The notes under the pieces: model-generated
Told to the model about the DNA's origin: nothing
Database searches by the model: none
Seen by the model: the letters and a program-made list of their open reading frames with translations, nothing else
Made by a program: the position numbers and the translations under genes
Shown: piece by piece, positions 1 to 8,632 of the stretch
Layout of the letters: each line of letters starts with the position of its first letter
Numbering within the stretch: position 1 is the first letter of the stretch
Source: Candidatus Zhuqueibacterota bacterium
GTDB taxonomy: Bacteria; Zhuqueibacterota; Zhuqueibacteria; Residuimicrobiales; Oceaniaggregativiventaceae
NCBI GenBank assembly: GCA_014728085.1
Contig: WJMF01000012.1
Location: forward strand, 1-32,769
DNA: 32,769 nucleotides
Direction of reading: 5' to 3'

Positions 1-120
1 CTGGTCTAAACAGGAAAAAGATTTTACTTTGTGCTCTCCCTTATATTTTTTGACAAACTTCCTAAAAAATTTAAGTGGGAGATAATCCATGATTTGGGAA
101 AAAACAAATTTACCAGACAT
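1..120 (-). CDS. IS4-family transposase, N-terminal fragment running off the left edge
   Basis: Reading the minus strand from an ATG at 118-120 gives 40 codons with no stop up to the window edge. The peptide (starting MSGKFVFSQIMDYLP, later KYKGEHKVKSFSCLDQ) resembles the DUF4372-type N-terminus of IS4-family transposases and parallels the start of the complete transposase at 155-1324 (KYKGNHRVRKFSCWDQ there). It is therefore a second, different IS4-type element. Only 21 bases separate its start codon from the end of the complete element at 142, so that element has landed in its leader and probably removed its promoter. Whether the rest of the gene is intact cannot be seen. Confidence 0.75.
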   Translation of the reverse strand, partial: MSGKFVFSQIMDYLPLKFFRKFVKKYKGEHKVKSFSCLDQ

Positions 121-141
121 TTCGTCATTCCTTTTAGTTGT

Positions 142-1463
142 CACTAGTGTCCGGTTAAAAGTCAAATAAATTCAATTGGTTATAATTCTCAGATGCGATA
201 GTTGATTTATCGCTCGTTGTAACTATTTGAAAAATATCAACTTCATCAAACGGTGAAGTGCCGAGAATATCCAAAAAAGTGTAAAGTGAAATATTCAATT
301 TCATCTTTTCTCTCAAGATTGCTGCGCTGACATAGACACAAACGGCAATCCAAATTTGGCTCTTGACAGCATTTTCAGACGTGCCGAAAAATGTTTTTAT
401 CCGTAAATGTTGCTTGATCCATTTAAAGAAAAGTTCGACTTGCCATCGGCTTTTGAATAATTGAGTAATAACCAAAGCTTCATGAGCAAAATTGTTTGTG
501 ATAAACGTAAATAGGCGGTCAGTATTTGAATCGAAATAGCGCACTCTTCTGAGGTGCTCAGGATAATAATCGGATGTTTTTGTACCTGTGAGTTTAATTG
601 TTTGATCACATTTTAACCCTGTCGACTTTACTATTTTATGAGAATAGACTCTGCGATATTTCATATTTCTTTTTGCACGGATGACAAAAAAGGCGCCTAA
701 AATATGCAGTTGATATAAACGGTAAAAATCATTGTATGTCCGATCCATGATGTAAAAAGAACCGGATTCAGGTACGAGAACATCAAGTATATTGACGTCG
801 TGAAACTTGCCGTCTGTAATCTCTATAAAATCAGGGATATGCGTCATGACATCAAGCAGCGTATGCAGTTTGACGGCGCCTTTGGTTTTCCTGAATTTGG
901 CCCACGGAAACAGGTTTAAACACAAATCAATTGTGCTTGAATCGAGCGCATAGACTGTTTCCGAAATGTCAAATTCAAATTTATCCTTTTGACAAATATC
1001 CTTGGCCATACTGATAAGGACCTGGGCAAAGTCAGCATATATTCTCCAGTCTCTGGCTTCATTCGCATCAGCCAAAGTGCTTAGTGAAATATGACATCGG
1101 AACCCCATATGGTAGAGTTTATTTTGTCTTGACTGGAGAACATTGACTGTTGATCGAAGACTTGCACGTGACGTCAGTTGGGCAAATGCCATGCAAAGGA
1201 ATTGATCCCAACACGAGAATTTTCGAACTCGATGGTTTCCTTTGTATCGATCAACACACTTTTTAAATTCATACTTTGGCATGTGCGCTATGAATTGTGA
1301 AAAAACAATATTTGCAGAATACATTTCTTGTCTCCCAATTTGGCATGAAAGACAAGATAGTGTTGAAGTTTGATTTCAGGTAGAAAAATGTTTTGCGCGC
1401 ACATTAATCATTGTATATTAACAAGTTACTGACCACGATGTGAAAGTTAACCGGACAGTAGTG
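142..1463 (-). mobile_element. Complete IS4-family insertion sequence with terminal inverted repeats
   Basis: The two ends form an inverted repeat of 17 bases with one mismatch: CACTAGTGTCCGGTTAA at 142-158, and its complement at 1447-1463 with a C/G difference at the sixth base. The 1322-base element contains a single transposase gene that fills most of it, and the transposase stop codon lies inside the left inverted repeat. I could not find a convincing target-site duplication: the left flank ends TTTTAGTTGT and the right begins AGATAGTAAA. Either the flanks have rearranged since insertion or my end positions are off by a few bases. Confidence 0.8.
155..1324 (-). CDS. IS4-family (DDE) transposase
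   Basis: The 389-residue protein has the usual length and order of IS4-type transposases. The N-terminal DUF4372-like DNA-binding part includes FSCWDQFLCMAFAQLTSR at about residues 36-53. The DDE core follows: first Asp in YALDSSTIDL (about residue 127), second Asp in YIMDRTYNDF (about 190), and the Glu in SRWQVELFFKWIKQHL (about 290). This last stretch matches the YREK-type signature, with Phe or Leu where the Tyr would be. It should excise and insert its own element by cut-and-paste. The frame is intact and all catalytic positions are present, so it may be active. It is alone in the element. Confidence 0.92.
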   Translation of the reverse strand: MYSANIVFSQFIAHMPKYEFKKCVDRYKGNHRVRKFSCWDQFLCMAFAQLTSRASLRSTVNVLQSRQNKLYHMGFRCHISLSTLADANEARDWRIYADFAQVLISMAKDICQKDKFEFDISETVYALDSSTIDLCLNLFPWAKFRKTKGAVKLHTLLDVMTHIPDFIEITDGKFHDVNILDVLVPESGSFYIMDRTYNDFYRLYQLHILGAFFVIRAKRNMKYRRVYSHKIVKSTGLKCDQTIKLTGTKTSDYYPEHLRRVRYFDSNTDRLFTFITNNFAHEALVITQLFKSRWQVELFFKWIKQHLRIKTFFGTSENAVKSQIWIAVCVYVSAAILREKMKLNISLYTFLDILGTSPFDEVDIFQIVTTSDKSTIASENYNQLNLFDF

Positions 1464-1817
1464 AGATAGTAAATAAAAAAATCTGACATTATCTATTATT
1501 GTAGACACAACATAAAACCCGTATATTACAAATAACCTATGGTAGCGAGTTTCGTGTAAAAAAAATTCACTCCTGATGTACGATTAAAACAATTAAGATA
1601 ATTCTTACCAATCGTTATATCAAAGATGCTAGCAAAGAACCGGGGATCAGGCGAAACATGCTCTCAGGGTGGAAATGATATTAATCGAGACTAAGAAAAT
1701 GCATATTGCGGCAAAAGCTGATCATCCATCTCTCATGCAACGAATTCGTATGCTTGAGAGGGATGAATGAGTGGGAGAAATCCCTGATCATCGTTTTTGT
1801 TACTGAGGAACCAAACC
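1464..1817. other. Intergenic stretch with a hairpin and a doubtful 31-codon ORF
   Basis: This AT-rich stretch lies between the IS4 element and the S1-domain gene. Around an EcoRI-type GAATTC centre, arms at about 1723-1743 and 1746-1766 form a long imperfect hairpin (CATCCATCTCTC pairs with GAGAGGGATG). A short ORF from ATG 1675 to TGA 1770 (31 residues, ending IRMLERDE) overlaps the hairpin. A +1 reading of the following bases stays open (EWEKSLIIVFVTEE), so this may be the remains of a longer gene. I do not recognise it. The Shine-Dalgarno of the next gene, TGAGGA, is at 1804-1809. Confidence 0.4.
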
Positions 1818-2993
1818 ATGAACTGGGAAAAAATCGCACAAACCTATGCTCCCGGTCAAAGCGTCAGAGTGATCATCGATAAAGTGGAGCATTACGGCAT
1901 TTTTGTCAGGCTGGCAGATGGTACGCCCGGGTATGTGAAAAGAAGCGAAGCACTGTACAGCGAACGTGTCGTTGACCTGACAAAATATTTCTCACCTGGC
2001 GAGGAACGCGATGCTCTGGTCATCGCTTTGAATGCCAAATACGGCAATCTCGATCTCAGTTTTAAAGGTGTGTTGCCGAATCCGTTGACTGGTTTTTGTA
2101 AGCGCCACCAGACGAACGGTATTGTCGAGGGCGAGGTGGTGCAGGTGACCGACAATTATGCTCTGGTGGAAGTTGAAGAGGGTGTTACCGGATTATTACC
2201 CAGGGAAGAGCTGTGGATTCGGTCGCAGCCGCTGCCGGACGTCCTAATGATCGAGGACAGGGTTCGCTGCATGATATTGTCCCTGGAGGAGAGCAAACGG
2301 CCGTTGCTGAGCATCCGTGCCCTGTTTCTCGAAGAGCAGGACAATTCCAACAAACAGAGCACCTATACGCTGGAGGATAGCATCTCGGAATCGTTTCGTA
2401 TTTCACAGTGGGAATTGAAAAAACAAACCGAATACGAATACCAGCCATCGGAAGAGATAATACAAGCTTTTCAAAAGGTCTTGCTCGTCGATTTAAATGA
2501 TACTGTGATTAAACCGCTCTCTCTATTGCTGGACAGCTATGGATTCCAAACCCGAATGATCGTCACACAGAAAAAAGTCACCGCCGATGATACGAATCTG
2601 TTCATCCTTTCCGTAGCGGCGGCAATCGATGCCGACAGTCGCCGATTCCTGCAAGCGGATGATCTTTCGAAACGGACCATCCTCTTCGGCACATCGGAAC
2701 AGTTTGCCGCCAAGCAGAAAGCGTTGCAGGCGCTCAATTGTCCTTACCGGATCACGCTTCCCGTTTCCCCGGCTGCTATTTTTACCGTCATGCAGGCAAT
2801 GTCAATCGGTTCCCCATACCATCAGGATGCTTATGATACAAAAAAAACATCGACTGAAAAAACGTTGTTTTATCAAAAAATACTGGGGTCGGACCAAGAA
2901 ATGTTATTGAAAATCAACAGCTTAGGTGCTGAAAATGGTGAAAAATCGCTCTTAGAGTCCCTTTTTTGGCCCCAAAAAGACTATTTTACGTAA
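1818..2993 (+). CDS. Two-S1-domain RNA-binding protein with a degenerate receiver-like C-terminal part
   Basis: I chose ATG 1818 because TGAGGA stands eight bases upstream; an in-frame TTG at 1797 lacks this. The protein has about 391 residues. Two S1/OB-fold RNA-binding repeats are visible: one near residues 13-45 (VRVIIDKVEHYGIFVRL) and a second near 100-135 (GIVEGEVVQVTDNYALVEV). From about residue 222 (KVLLVDLNDTVIKPLSLLLD) the pattern resembles a response-regulator receiver. However, the strand that should carry the phospho-acceptor Asp reads LFILSVAAA, and the usual KP pair reads LPVSP, so it cannot be phosphorylated normally. The last 35 or so residues (from GSDQEMLLKIN) are encoded by dispersed repeat R1, which probably replaced the natural C-terminus. 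Function beyond RNA binding is unknown; a truncated signalling protein is possible. Confidence 0.7.
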   Translation: MNWEKIAQTYAPGQSVRVIIDKVEHYGIFVRLADGTPGYVKRSEALYSERVVDLTKYFSPGEERDALVIALNAKYGNLDLSFKGVLPNPLTGFCKRHQTNGIVEGEVVQVTDNYALVEVEEGVTGLLPREELWIRSQPLPDVLMIEDRVRCMILSLEESKRPLLSIRALFLEEQDNSNKQSTYTLEDSISESFRISQWELKKQTEYEYQPSEEIIQAFQKVLLVDLNDTVIKPLSLLLDSYGFQTRMIVTQKKVTADDTNLFILSVAAAIDADSRRFLQADDLSKRTILFGTSEQFAAKQKALQALNCPYRITLPVSPAAIFTVMQAMSIGSPYHQDAYDTKKTSTEKTLFYQKILGSDQEMLLKINSLGAENGEKSLLESLFWPQKDYFT

Positions 2994-3010
2994 AAATTGC
3001 ATCTATTTGG
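2885..3010 (+). repeat. Dispersed repeat, copy R1 (right part deleted)
   Basis: Starts with GGGGTCGGACCAAGAAATG and continues through CTCTTAGAGTCCC and TTTTTTGGCCCC, matching copies at 22618, 25117, 26130 and 26927 in the same orientation. After the ACTATTTTACG segment it jumps to AATTGCATCTATTTGG, which in the full copies comes about 80 bases later, so this copy has an internal deletion. It forms the 3' end of the S1-domain gene. Confidence 0.8.
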
Positions 3011-3031
3011 CTTGTCCGGACTCGGGCAAGC

Positions 3032-3203
3032 GTTAGTGATATTGATTTCATGAAAGCCATGATCCCCCACCACTCGATTGCTATTTTTACCAGTGAACGA
3101 GGAAAAAATACGGGATTATCGGGTTCAGGAACTCGCTGAAGAGATAATTAAAGGGCAACGCAGAGAAAACAAGGAAAAAACCAATACAGAGATTGTATTT
3201 TGA
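3032..3203 (+). pseudogene. DUF305-family protein remnant, frameshifted
   Basis: One frame reads DIDFMKAMIPHHSIAIFTSER and, after a single-base shift, a second frame reads KIRDYRVQELAEEIIKGQRR. Joined, they match the typical DUF305 core (a methionine/histidine-rich FMxxMIPHH segment followed by a helix with LAxEII). DUF305 proteins are usually exported ferritin-like or metal-related proteins of uncertain role. The shift lies in a run of six A at 3103-3108, so one extra A explains it. No signal peptide or upstream half remains. The second frame ends in TGA at 3201-3203, overlapping the start of the phosphopantetheinyl transferase. Confidence 0.7.
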
Positions 3204-3883
3204 CCAGTTTACTTTTTTGTTCATTAGGAGACAAGCTTTCAGATTCATCTTTCAATGAGTATCTGTCTGAATTGTCTCCCCGAGAACGCGAGCATATCCA
3301 AAAATTTCGTCATTGGCAGGATCGTCAGCGTAGTTTGCTGGGTAAACGGATGATCCGGCGGGTTTTAAATTCCTATGGCATCACACATCTGGATTTTCTG
3401 TGCTACGATCAATATGGCCGTCCTTTTCAATCCCAAAAAAGGGGTGTTGATTTTAACATCGCCCATTCCGGCAATTGGGTAGTGTGTGGGGCGACGGATG
3501 GCGGCCGTATTGGGGTGGACGTTGAGGTTATCAAACCCATCGAATTGGATATCGCCAAATATTATTTTGCCGCCGAAGAAGTACGCTATCTCTATCAGCA
3601 AGAGGAGCATGTACGCCCGGAGATTTTTTATCACCTCTGGACGCTCAAAGAAGCCTATATCAAAGCCAAAGGTAATACCTTTCATAATCCGCTGGATCAA
3701 TTTTGGTTCGATATAACAGAGGCGAAAACACCCCGATTTCACCTGAAAAATCAGACCGATCCGCATTCATGGTCTTTTCGGTCTTTGTTCCTCGACGATC
3801 ACCATATTTTTTCTGTCTGTCTTCCCGGGCATGATCCTGTAAATGAACCTGAAATCATCCGGGATATTACTGCGTTGAACTGA
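3200..3883 (+). CDS. Sfp-type 4'-phosphopantetheinyl transferase
   Basis: The enzyme moves the phosphopantetheine arm of coenzyme A onto the serine of carrier proteins. Its 227 residues fit the Sfp/Gsp class. Visible motifs are the GRPF block followed by FNIAHSGNWVV (about 85-95), the metal-binding GVDVE (105-109), and WTLKEAYIKAKG (147-158) with the catalytic Glu-Lys. The only start in frame after the upstream stop is TTG 3200, with a weak ribosome site, and it overlaps the stop of the DUF305 remnant. It converges on the NRPS-PKS operon whose last gene ends at 4163. It is therefore the likely activator of the five carrier domains there (three PCP in two NRPS genes plus one ACP counted with the fourth PCP-type site in the PKS-NRPS line). 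A separate role in fatty-acid synthase activation cannot be excluded. Confidence 0.92.
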   Translation: MTSLLFCSLGDKLSDSSFNEYLSELSPREREHIQKFRHWQDRQRSLLGKRMIRRVLNSYGITHLDFLCYDQYGRPFQSQKRGVDFNIAHSGNWVVCGATDGGRIGVDVEVIKPIELDIAKYYFAAEEVRYLYQQEEHVRPEIFYHLWTLKEAYIKAKGNTFHNPLDQFWFDITEAKTPRFHLKNQTDPHSWSFRSLFLDDHHIFSVCLPGHDPVNEPEIIRDITALN

Positions 3884-4162
3884 CAAATTTTGTATTGCAG
3901 CGCACTGCTTTCGGGTAGAGCATCTATCCAGCCTTTTATGTAAAAACTCGTAATTGTTATTTGGATATCACCCGGCCGGTAACGGCTATCCGCATTTTCT
4001 GATTTTGAAAACCGGGAAATCCTCCATTGCAGTGAATGAATTGTCAATTTTGTGATTAATGTATCGGGTGTGTGCAATGCCTGTGCATAGTGTCTAATAC
4101 CCTGTTTGCCATATTTTTCGCCTGTTTTCTGAAACCTGCTTTGAACCTGCAGAGCATAAATT

Positions 4163-7100
4163 TCAGGTATGGATATGATCCGTATCGAGCAATCCTGACA
4201 AGGCCTCTATTCCTGATCGTTTGAATTTATCTGTATTGTAAATAATGTTGAATAACAACTGATCATCGATAATGATGGCAGTGATCTCCAGCGAATACAT
4301 CCTGTGATGGCGGGGACTGAACGCTGATCCTCTCATGGTCCTTTGTATTGAGAAGTGTTTTAGCTGCATTTGACCGCTCATGTTTCCGAGAAAAACGAAT
4401 GCTGTTTCCGGACATTGCCGCTGAACAAGAATTGGATCGGCACAGAGATAACGCAGTACTCCATAGCCCAGCCCATTATTCGGCATGCGCTTTAACAGAT
4501 CTGTAATGTAAGCGACCATATCTTGCATGTCGTGCGATTGCGGATGCATCTTTAGGGGAATGATACTCGAGAACCATCCCATGGTATTTGTCAATTGGAT
4601 CTCCGGTATTACGGCCTCTCTTCCATGTCCGGCAATGGTGAGTTCGACTTTATCGTTTCCGCTCCATTTTTGCAACGCCCAATAGAGATGTGCCAAAATA
4701 ACCGGGTATAAACCACCCAAACCCTTTTGAGCTCTTTCAAGGAGTGTCGCAGTTTGCCTGGTTGTCAGATGAATTTTTTTGTTTTCAAAATTGACATATT
4801 GTCTATCAAATTTTGCCTTGCCGGGGAGTTTGAACCCATAATCTCGGGTCATCTCATGCCAAAAGGGTATTTGTTTTTTCAGGTTTTTGCTTTGGCTGTA
4901 CTCGGCCAGTTTTTTGCTCCACGTCCCGAAAGAGGAGGACTGGATTAACCTGACAGGCTGCCCTTGTTTCAAAGCGTCATAGCACTGATCGATCTCCCGT
5001 ACCAGGATAGTAAGGGAAGTATAATCACAGATGAGATGATGCAGGACGAAATAGAGATGATCAACATCAGAGGTTCGAAAAACAGCCGTTTTTATCAAGG
5101 GAGGAGTGTTCAAGCGAAAATTTTGCAGTTCTCCAATAACCGTGTTTATTACCTCATTCGGTTTGTCGTCTGATCTCAAGTCGTACAATTTTGTTTTTAT
5201 GTGCGGTTTTTCCTCTATAACCTCCTGATAAGATTCTACTTTGTTTGAAATATATCGCATTCGAAATACATCGTGTGAAAGCATGATCTCGTTCAGGGCT
5301 TTATCCAGCAGGTCGATATCTACTCTTTCATGGCATACGAGTGTAGCGGATTGATTGTAGTGATGCCGGTCTATCTTGACCTTTTCAAAGAACCAGTGTT
5401 GAACAGGGGTCAGGGGCACGCGGCCGCGGACGTGCAAATTTCGGTCTGTTGTTTGATAATCGGTTATTGCCAGGGCCAGATCTTTCAGACAGGGGTGATG
5501 AAAAAAATCCTTTACCTGCAAATGTTTTTTGTTTTTGTTGAGCAGGGAAATGACATGCATGATCTTGAGTGAATCTCCGCCGAGGCGGAAAAAGTGGTCA
5601 AACCGATTGGTAATCTCGATGTGCAGTGCTTTTTCCCAGCAAGCGGCCAATAGCTTTTCATTTTCCGTATCGGGCTCTGCGCAGGCAGGGATAGCGGTAT
5701 GAACGGGCCTGGGTAATCGATTTTTATCGATCTTGCCGCTCGTGGTCAGAGGAAAAGACTCGATATATTGTATCTTCCGGGGTATCATATAATCGGGGAG
5801 AGAGGTGGCGAGTTCGTTACGAATGGACTCTTCTTCAATTTCTTTTTCGGCGGTATAATAGAGCACGATGGTGTTTGATGATCCGCTTTCCGAACGGAGC
5901 ACAGCGCAGCACTGTTCGATTGTATCGATGCAATTGGCAGCTGTTTCTATCTCTCCCGGTTCAATTCTGTATCCCCTCATTTTGATTTGCTCGTCAATGC
6001 GACCGGTAAAATGATAGAGTCCCTTGTGGTCCATATATCCGAGATCACCGCTACGGTAATATCGTTCACCTCCAAGGTGCTCGAGGTAGAGGAATTTTTT
6101 ACTCGTTAATGTGGGGCGATTGATATATTCTCCAGCCGAAGCGTCACCACCGATAAGAATTTCACCGCTGACACCGGCCGGTAGGAGACGAAGCGTCCTG
6201 GGATGCACGATAACCATTTTAACGTTCGGGATGGAACGCCCGAGTGGAATGCTTTTTTTGCGATTTTCTTTTCCCGTTATCCGATAACAGGTTGCTGTAA
6301 CACTGGCCTCCGTAGGTCCGTAAAGGTTATAATAGCGGCAGCAGCCAGCCAGTAACTGTGCATCCGCATGATGTGCCGGCTCTGCTGCAGAGATGAGAAT
6401 GCGCAGTCCGGATAAAATTTTACTTGCTGTTCGAGACATATATGAAGGTGTTATACACATCGAGGTGATTTCTTTTGCCGATATGAGCTGTTCAATGGCT
6501 TGCTGGTTAAGCAAGGTCTCTTTTTTTTGTATAACCAGGGTGGCCCCTGCAAATAGTGTGAAAAAAATTTCCCAAAGCGAGCCATCAAATGAAGGAGAGA
6601 AAAATCGTAAATGCCTGTCCCGGCTGTTTATGCCAATGATCTCTATCAATGAGAGAATCATGGATAGAAATCCCTTATGCCTGAGTAATACCCCTTTCGG
6701 TTTGCCGGTTGATCCCGATGTATAGATCAAATATGCCGGATCATTCGATTTGACCTCAATACGGGTTTTATCACAGGTTATGTCTTTATCGGGTGATGTT
6801 GAAATATGCAATAATGTTACGGAAGAATCCAATTGTTTAGTCTGAAAGGGATCATCAATATCGGTCAGGATCTGTTTGCAGTTCGCATCATGCAGTATGT
6901 GTGATATCCGACCCGAGGGCAAATCGAAATCAATCGGCAGATAAACACCTCCTGCCGCCATGCAGCCTAAAAGCGCGGAAATATGATTTTCGTCTGAGCG
7001 GGTCATCACCGCTATTCTGTCACCGGCTCTGATGCCCGACTGCACCAGTTTTGACTGTATTGTCATAACCAGTGCTGCCAGTTCCTGATAGGTGATCGTT

Positions 7101-8632
7101 CGCTTTAGAGTTTGGATGGCGATATTGTTTTTGAATTGATCCGCCCGGGAAAAAAAGAGCGACGGAATCGAATCATTTGGTGTATTATCGTTTCTTTCAA
7201 AATATAAAAAACGACAGATTTCATCTCTGCTGACCGTTTCGTATGAATAGAGCATTTGACCCGGATTGTCGACTACCTGTTCCAGTAAATAGAAATATCT
7301 CTGCGTCAGATCCTGTATTCGTTGTTTCGAATATAGGTCCTCCTGATATATGATTTCCATTTGCCAGGTATGTTGTTGCTGAACTATATTCACGATCATG
7401 TCGAATCGCGAGCGGGGGGCAACGGGCACTCTGTCGATCGTACATCCGGAAAGTTTTATCTTTTCTGCAGCAATATTTTGTACATTGAACATGATTTGAA
7501 AAAGCGGATTGTGATCGAGCGAACGCTCGATATTCAGCTGTTGCAACAGTTTTTCAACAGGAATCTCCTGATTTGCAAATGCATTTCTGATTTGCGCGAT
7601 GGTTTGCTGCAGCCACCGTTCGAGCGGTATATTTTCAAATTCGAATCCGAGGATCAGAGTGTTGATGAAAAATCCTGCAATATCTCTGAATTCTTTTTTC
7701 GTTCGGTTGGAAACCGCTGTCCCGAGCAGGCGATGTTTTTGTCCGTAAAGAAGGAAAAGCAGCAAGGCAAAAACCGATATCAGGACCTGAAATGAGGTGT
7801 ATGAACGTTCTATATTGAAATCATCGAGTCGCTGAATCAGGCTGCGGGGAAAAGGGATTGTCAGAACTTTTTGTTTCCTGATTCTGCTCGGTCTGCCGGC
7901 GACATCGAATGGTATTGTATTGGATTCAGGTGCATTGCCGATATAGTTTTTCCAGAATTGCATCATTATTTGGAGACGCTCTCGAGTTACCCATTTTCTT
8001 TGCCACAGGGCAAAATCAATATATTGCCATTTGGATTCGCCGGATAATTGTTTGTGTTCATAAAAAGACAGGAGATCGCGAATGATGAGGTTCATCGACC
8101 ATGCATCGCAAACGATATGATGGATACACAGGACAAACAGCATAGACTCTTTTCCGGTGCGATAGAGCGCAAGTCGCAACAGAGGAGGAGTTGAAAGATC
8201 AAACGGTAAGCGGATGAGGTTTTCCGCCTCTTCAAGTGCGGCTTTTTCCGGCAAGACGTCCTGAACCTCGATTACAGGGATGTCAAGAGTCGGATTTTTT
8301 TCAATGACCTGATAGACGGCTTTCTCTTCGCTGTGAAAACCGGTTTTCAGTACTTTGTGTTTTCTGATCACCGCATGAAATGCACTTTTGAATCGTTCTA
8401 CGTCCACATCTCCTTTGATTCTATATGCCGTCCCGAGATTATAACTCGTATCCTTTGGATAGAGCTTGTTGAGGAACCATAATCTTTCCTGAGAAAATGA
8501 AACGGGATATTTTTCTCCTGATACAGGCTCGACAGATTTCATCTCAACATTATTTTTATTCAATATCAGTTGATTCAGTAAATCTTTTTTGTTATCGGAC
8601 AAGCGTTTGTATTTATTCAAGAGATCGGTCAT
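4163..8632 (-). CDS. Nonribosomal peptide synthetase, C-A-PCP-E (last gene of the assembly line)
   Basis: Domains in order over 1489 residues: condensation (about 45-480, motif HHIVCDAWS near 170), adenylation (500-970, IYTSGSTGKPKGV near 632, LYGPTEASVT, KMRGYRIEPGEIE), carrier protein (990-1055, LGGDSL) and epimerization (1065-1480). The last domain shows LTPVQHWFFEK, HHLICDYTS (near 1197), GHGRE, TNTMGWFSS and GLGYGVLRYL, the E-domain series. Two departures from consensus are notable: the first Glu of EGHGRE is Ala, and Trp after HHxxxDxxS is Leu. My reading of the adenylation pocket is D-G-W-C-I-A-L-V-T, which I cannot assign. It starts at ATG 8632 with GGAGA seven bases upstream, overlapping the PKS gene by 20 bases. 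No thioesterase or reductase follows. Confidence 0.93.
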   Translation of the reverse strand: MTDLLNKYKRLSDNKKDLLNQLILNKNNVEMKSVEPVSGEKYPVSFSQERLWFLNKLYPKDTSYNLGTAYRIKGDVDVERFKSAFHAVIRKHKVLKTGFHSEEKAVYQVIEKNPTLDIPVIEVQDVLPEKAALEEAENLIRLPFDLSTPPLLRLALYRTGKESMLFVLCIHHIVCDAWSMNLIIRDLLSFYEHKQLSGESKWQYIDFALWQRKWVTRERLQIMMQFWKNYIGNAPESNTIPFDVAGRPSRIRKQKVLTIPFPRSLIQRLDDFNIERSYTSFQVLISVFALLLFLLYGQKHRLLGTAVSNRTKKEFRDIAGFFINTLILGFEFENIPLERWLQQTIAQIRNAFANQEIPVEKLLQQLNIERSLDHNPLFQIMFNVQNIAAEKIKLSGCTIDRVPVAPRSRFDMIVNIVQQQHTWQMEIIYQEDLYSKQRIQDLTQRYFYLLEQVVDNPGQMLYSYETVSRDEICRFLYFERNDNTPNDSIPSLFFSRADQFKNNIAIQTLKRTITYQELAALVMTIQSKLVQSGIRAGDRIAVMTRSDENHISALLGCMAAGGVYLPIDFDLPSGRISHILHDANCKQILTDIDDPFQTKQLDSSVTLLHISTSPDKDITCDKTRIEVKSNDPAYLIYTSGSTGKPKGVLLRHKGFLSMILSLIEIIGINSRDRHLRFFSPSFDGSLWEIFFTLFAGATLVIQKKETLLNQQAIEQLISAKEITSMCITPSYMSRTASKILSGLRILISAAEPAHHADAQLLAGCCRYYNLYGPTEASVTATCYRITGKENRKKSIPLGRSIPNVKMVIVHPRTLRLLPAGVSGEILIGGDASAGEYINRPTLTSKKFLYLEHLGGERYYRSGDLGYMDHKGLYHFTGRIDEQIKMRGYRIEPGEIETAANCIDTIEQCCAVLRSESGSSNTIVLYYTAEKEIEEESIRNELATSLPDYMIPRKIQYIESFPLTTSGKIDKNRLPRPVHTAIPACAEPDTENEKLLAACWEKALHIEITNRFDHFFRLGGDSLKIMHVISLLNKNKKHLQVKDFFHHPCLKDLALAITDYQTTDRNLHVRGRVPLTPVQHWFFEKVKIDRHHYNQSATLVCHERVDIDLLDKALNEIMLSHDVFRMRYISNKVESYQEVIEEKPHIKTKLYDLRSDDKPNEVINTVIGELQNFRLNTPPLIKTAVFRTSDVDHLYFVLHHLICDYTSLTILVREIDQCYDALKQGQPVRLIQSSSFGTWSKKLAEYSQSKNLKKQIPFWHEMTRDYGFKLPGKAKFDRQYVNFENKKIHLTTRQTATLLERAQKGLGGLYPVILAHLYWALQKWSGNDKVELTIAGHGREAVIPEIQLTNTMGWFSSIIPLKMHPQSHDMQDMVAYITDLLKRMPNNGLGYGVLRYLCADPILVQRQCPETAFVFLGNMSGQMQLKHFSIQRTMRGSAFSPRHHRMYSLEITAIIIDDQLLFNIIYNTDKFKRSGIEALSGLLDTDHIHT

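Noticed and set aside
3799-4077. Minus-strand ORF of 92 codons between the PPTase and the NRPS
   Set aside because: It overlaps the end of the PPTase and has no recognisable domain or ribosome site.
7361-7795. Plus-strand ORF of 144 codons inside the last NRPS gene
   Set aside because: It is antisense to the condensation domain of a clearly real gene and matches no family.
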